From: Nanobdellati archaeon
GTDB taxonomy: Archaea > EX4484-52 > JAADEF01
DNA: 5,677 nucleotides
Assembly: GCA_015521505.1 (NCBI GenBank)
Contig: WAOB01000111.1
Location: 1 to 5,677, forward strand
Direction: 5' to 3'
A program made the position numbers and the translations under genes. Positions 5,594-5,677 of the stretch are shown here, piece by piece. The notes under the pieces are model-generated. The model was not told the DNA's origin and made no database searches. It saw nothing but the letters and a program-made list of their open reading frames with translations. Numbering within the stretch: position 1 is the first letter of the stretch; every line of letters starts with the position of its first letter.

Positions 5594-5650
5594 TAATTAA
5601 TACAAAAAAAATTGTAGATACATATACTTTAAAACCTTAATTAATACAAA
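5594..5650. repeat. Perfect 13-bp direct repeat flanking the fbp promoter
   Basis: TAATTAATACAAA occurs at 5594-5606 and again at 5638-5650, a period of 44 bp, about four helical turns. One copy lies just upstream of the candidate fbp TATA box and the other close to the predicted transcript start. The rest of 5562-5677 holds no gene I can support. The repeat could be a two-site operator, but its AT-rich content makes chance possible. Confidence 0.5.
5627..5635 (-). promoter_or_regulatory. Candidate TATA box of fbp
   Basis: The minus strand has AAGG directly followed by TTTTAAAG, a good BRE plus TATA arrangement. Transcription would start near 5605, giving a leader of about 44 nt that contains the Shine-Dalgarno. 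Other AT-rich segments closer to the gene would leave no room for the ribosome site. Confidence 0.4.
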
Positions 5651-5677
5651 TATTCAATTTATAGAGCAACTAAGAGC

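Noticed and set aside
5653..5677. Possible plus-strand promoter (TTTATAGAG) at the right edge
   Set aside because: The predicted start site and any gene would be outside the window, so it cannot be tested here.

Overview
The window looks archaeal. It holds a type IV pilin with a class III (prepilin-peptidase-type) signal, a HerA-type DNA translocase, and a fructose-1,6-bisphosphate aldolase/phosphatase of the archaeal bifunctional type. TATA-type promoters, GGTGA Shine-Dalgarno sites and oligo-T terminators are also present. The DNA is visibly AT-rich. A histidine kinase tail argues against typical Sulfolobales or Thermoproteales, which generally lack two-component systems. The lineage cannot be fixed further from sequence alone.

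Layout: one plus-strand gene enters from the left edge (the last 50 codons of a histidine kinase, 1-153). It meets, tail to tail with only 4 bp between, a minus-strand series that fills the rest of the window. In plus-strand order these are herA-like (158-1636), type IV pilin (1775-2260), a small uncharacterised protein (2334-2576), a YeiH/UPF0324-family transporter (2703-4193), a 53-residue single-span membrane protein (4203-4364) and fbp (4446-5561). No stretch longer than 300 bases lacks a gene. The right edge (5562-5677) carries the fbp upstream region.

Transcription units, inferred: fbp is probably one unit, with a U-rich end just after its stop. The 53-residue gene and the transporter form a tight two-gene operon. 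The transporter's ribosome binding site overlaps the stop codon of the small gene, and a strong oligo-T terminator follows the transporter. The 80-residue gene has its own leader, a strong Shine-Dalgarno and possible RNA structure. The pilin and the herA-like gene appear to be single genes with near-leaderless promoters.

The genes do not form an obvious pathway: gluconeogenesis, anion or sulfur-compound transport, surface pilus, and DNA translocation. The most interesting items are the small membrane protein coupled to an N-terminally extended YeiH-type transporter, a structured leader before the 80-residue gene, and two perfect direct repeats at promoters (upstream of the pilin TATA box and flanking the fbp promoter). 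I see no CRISPR array, tRNA, rRNA or insertion sequence.
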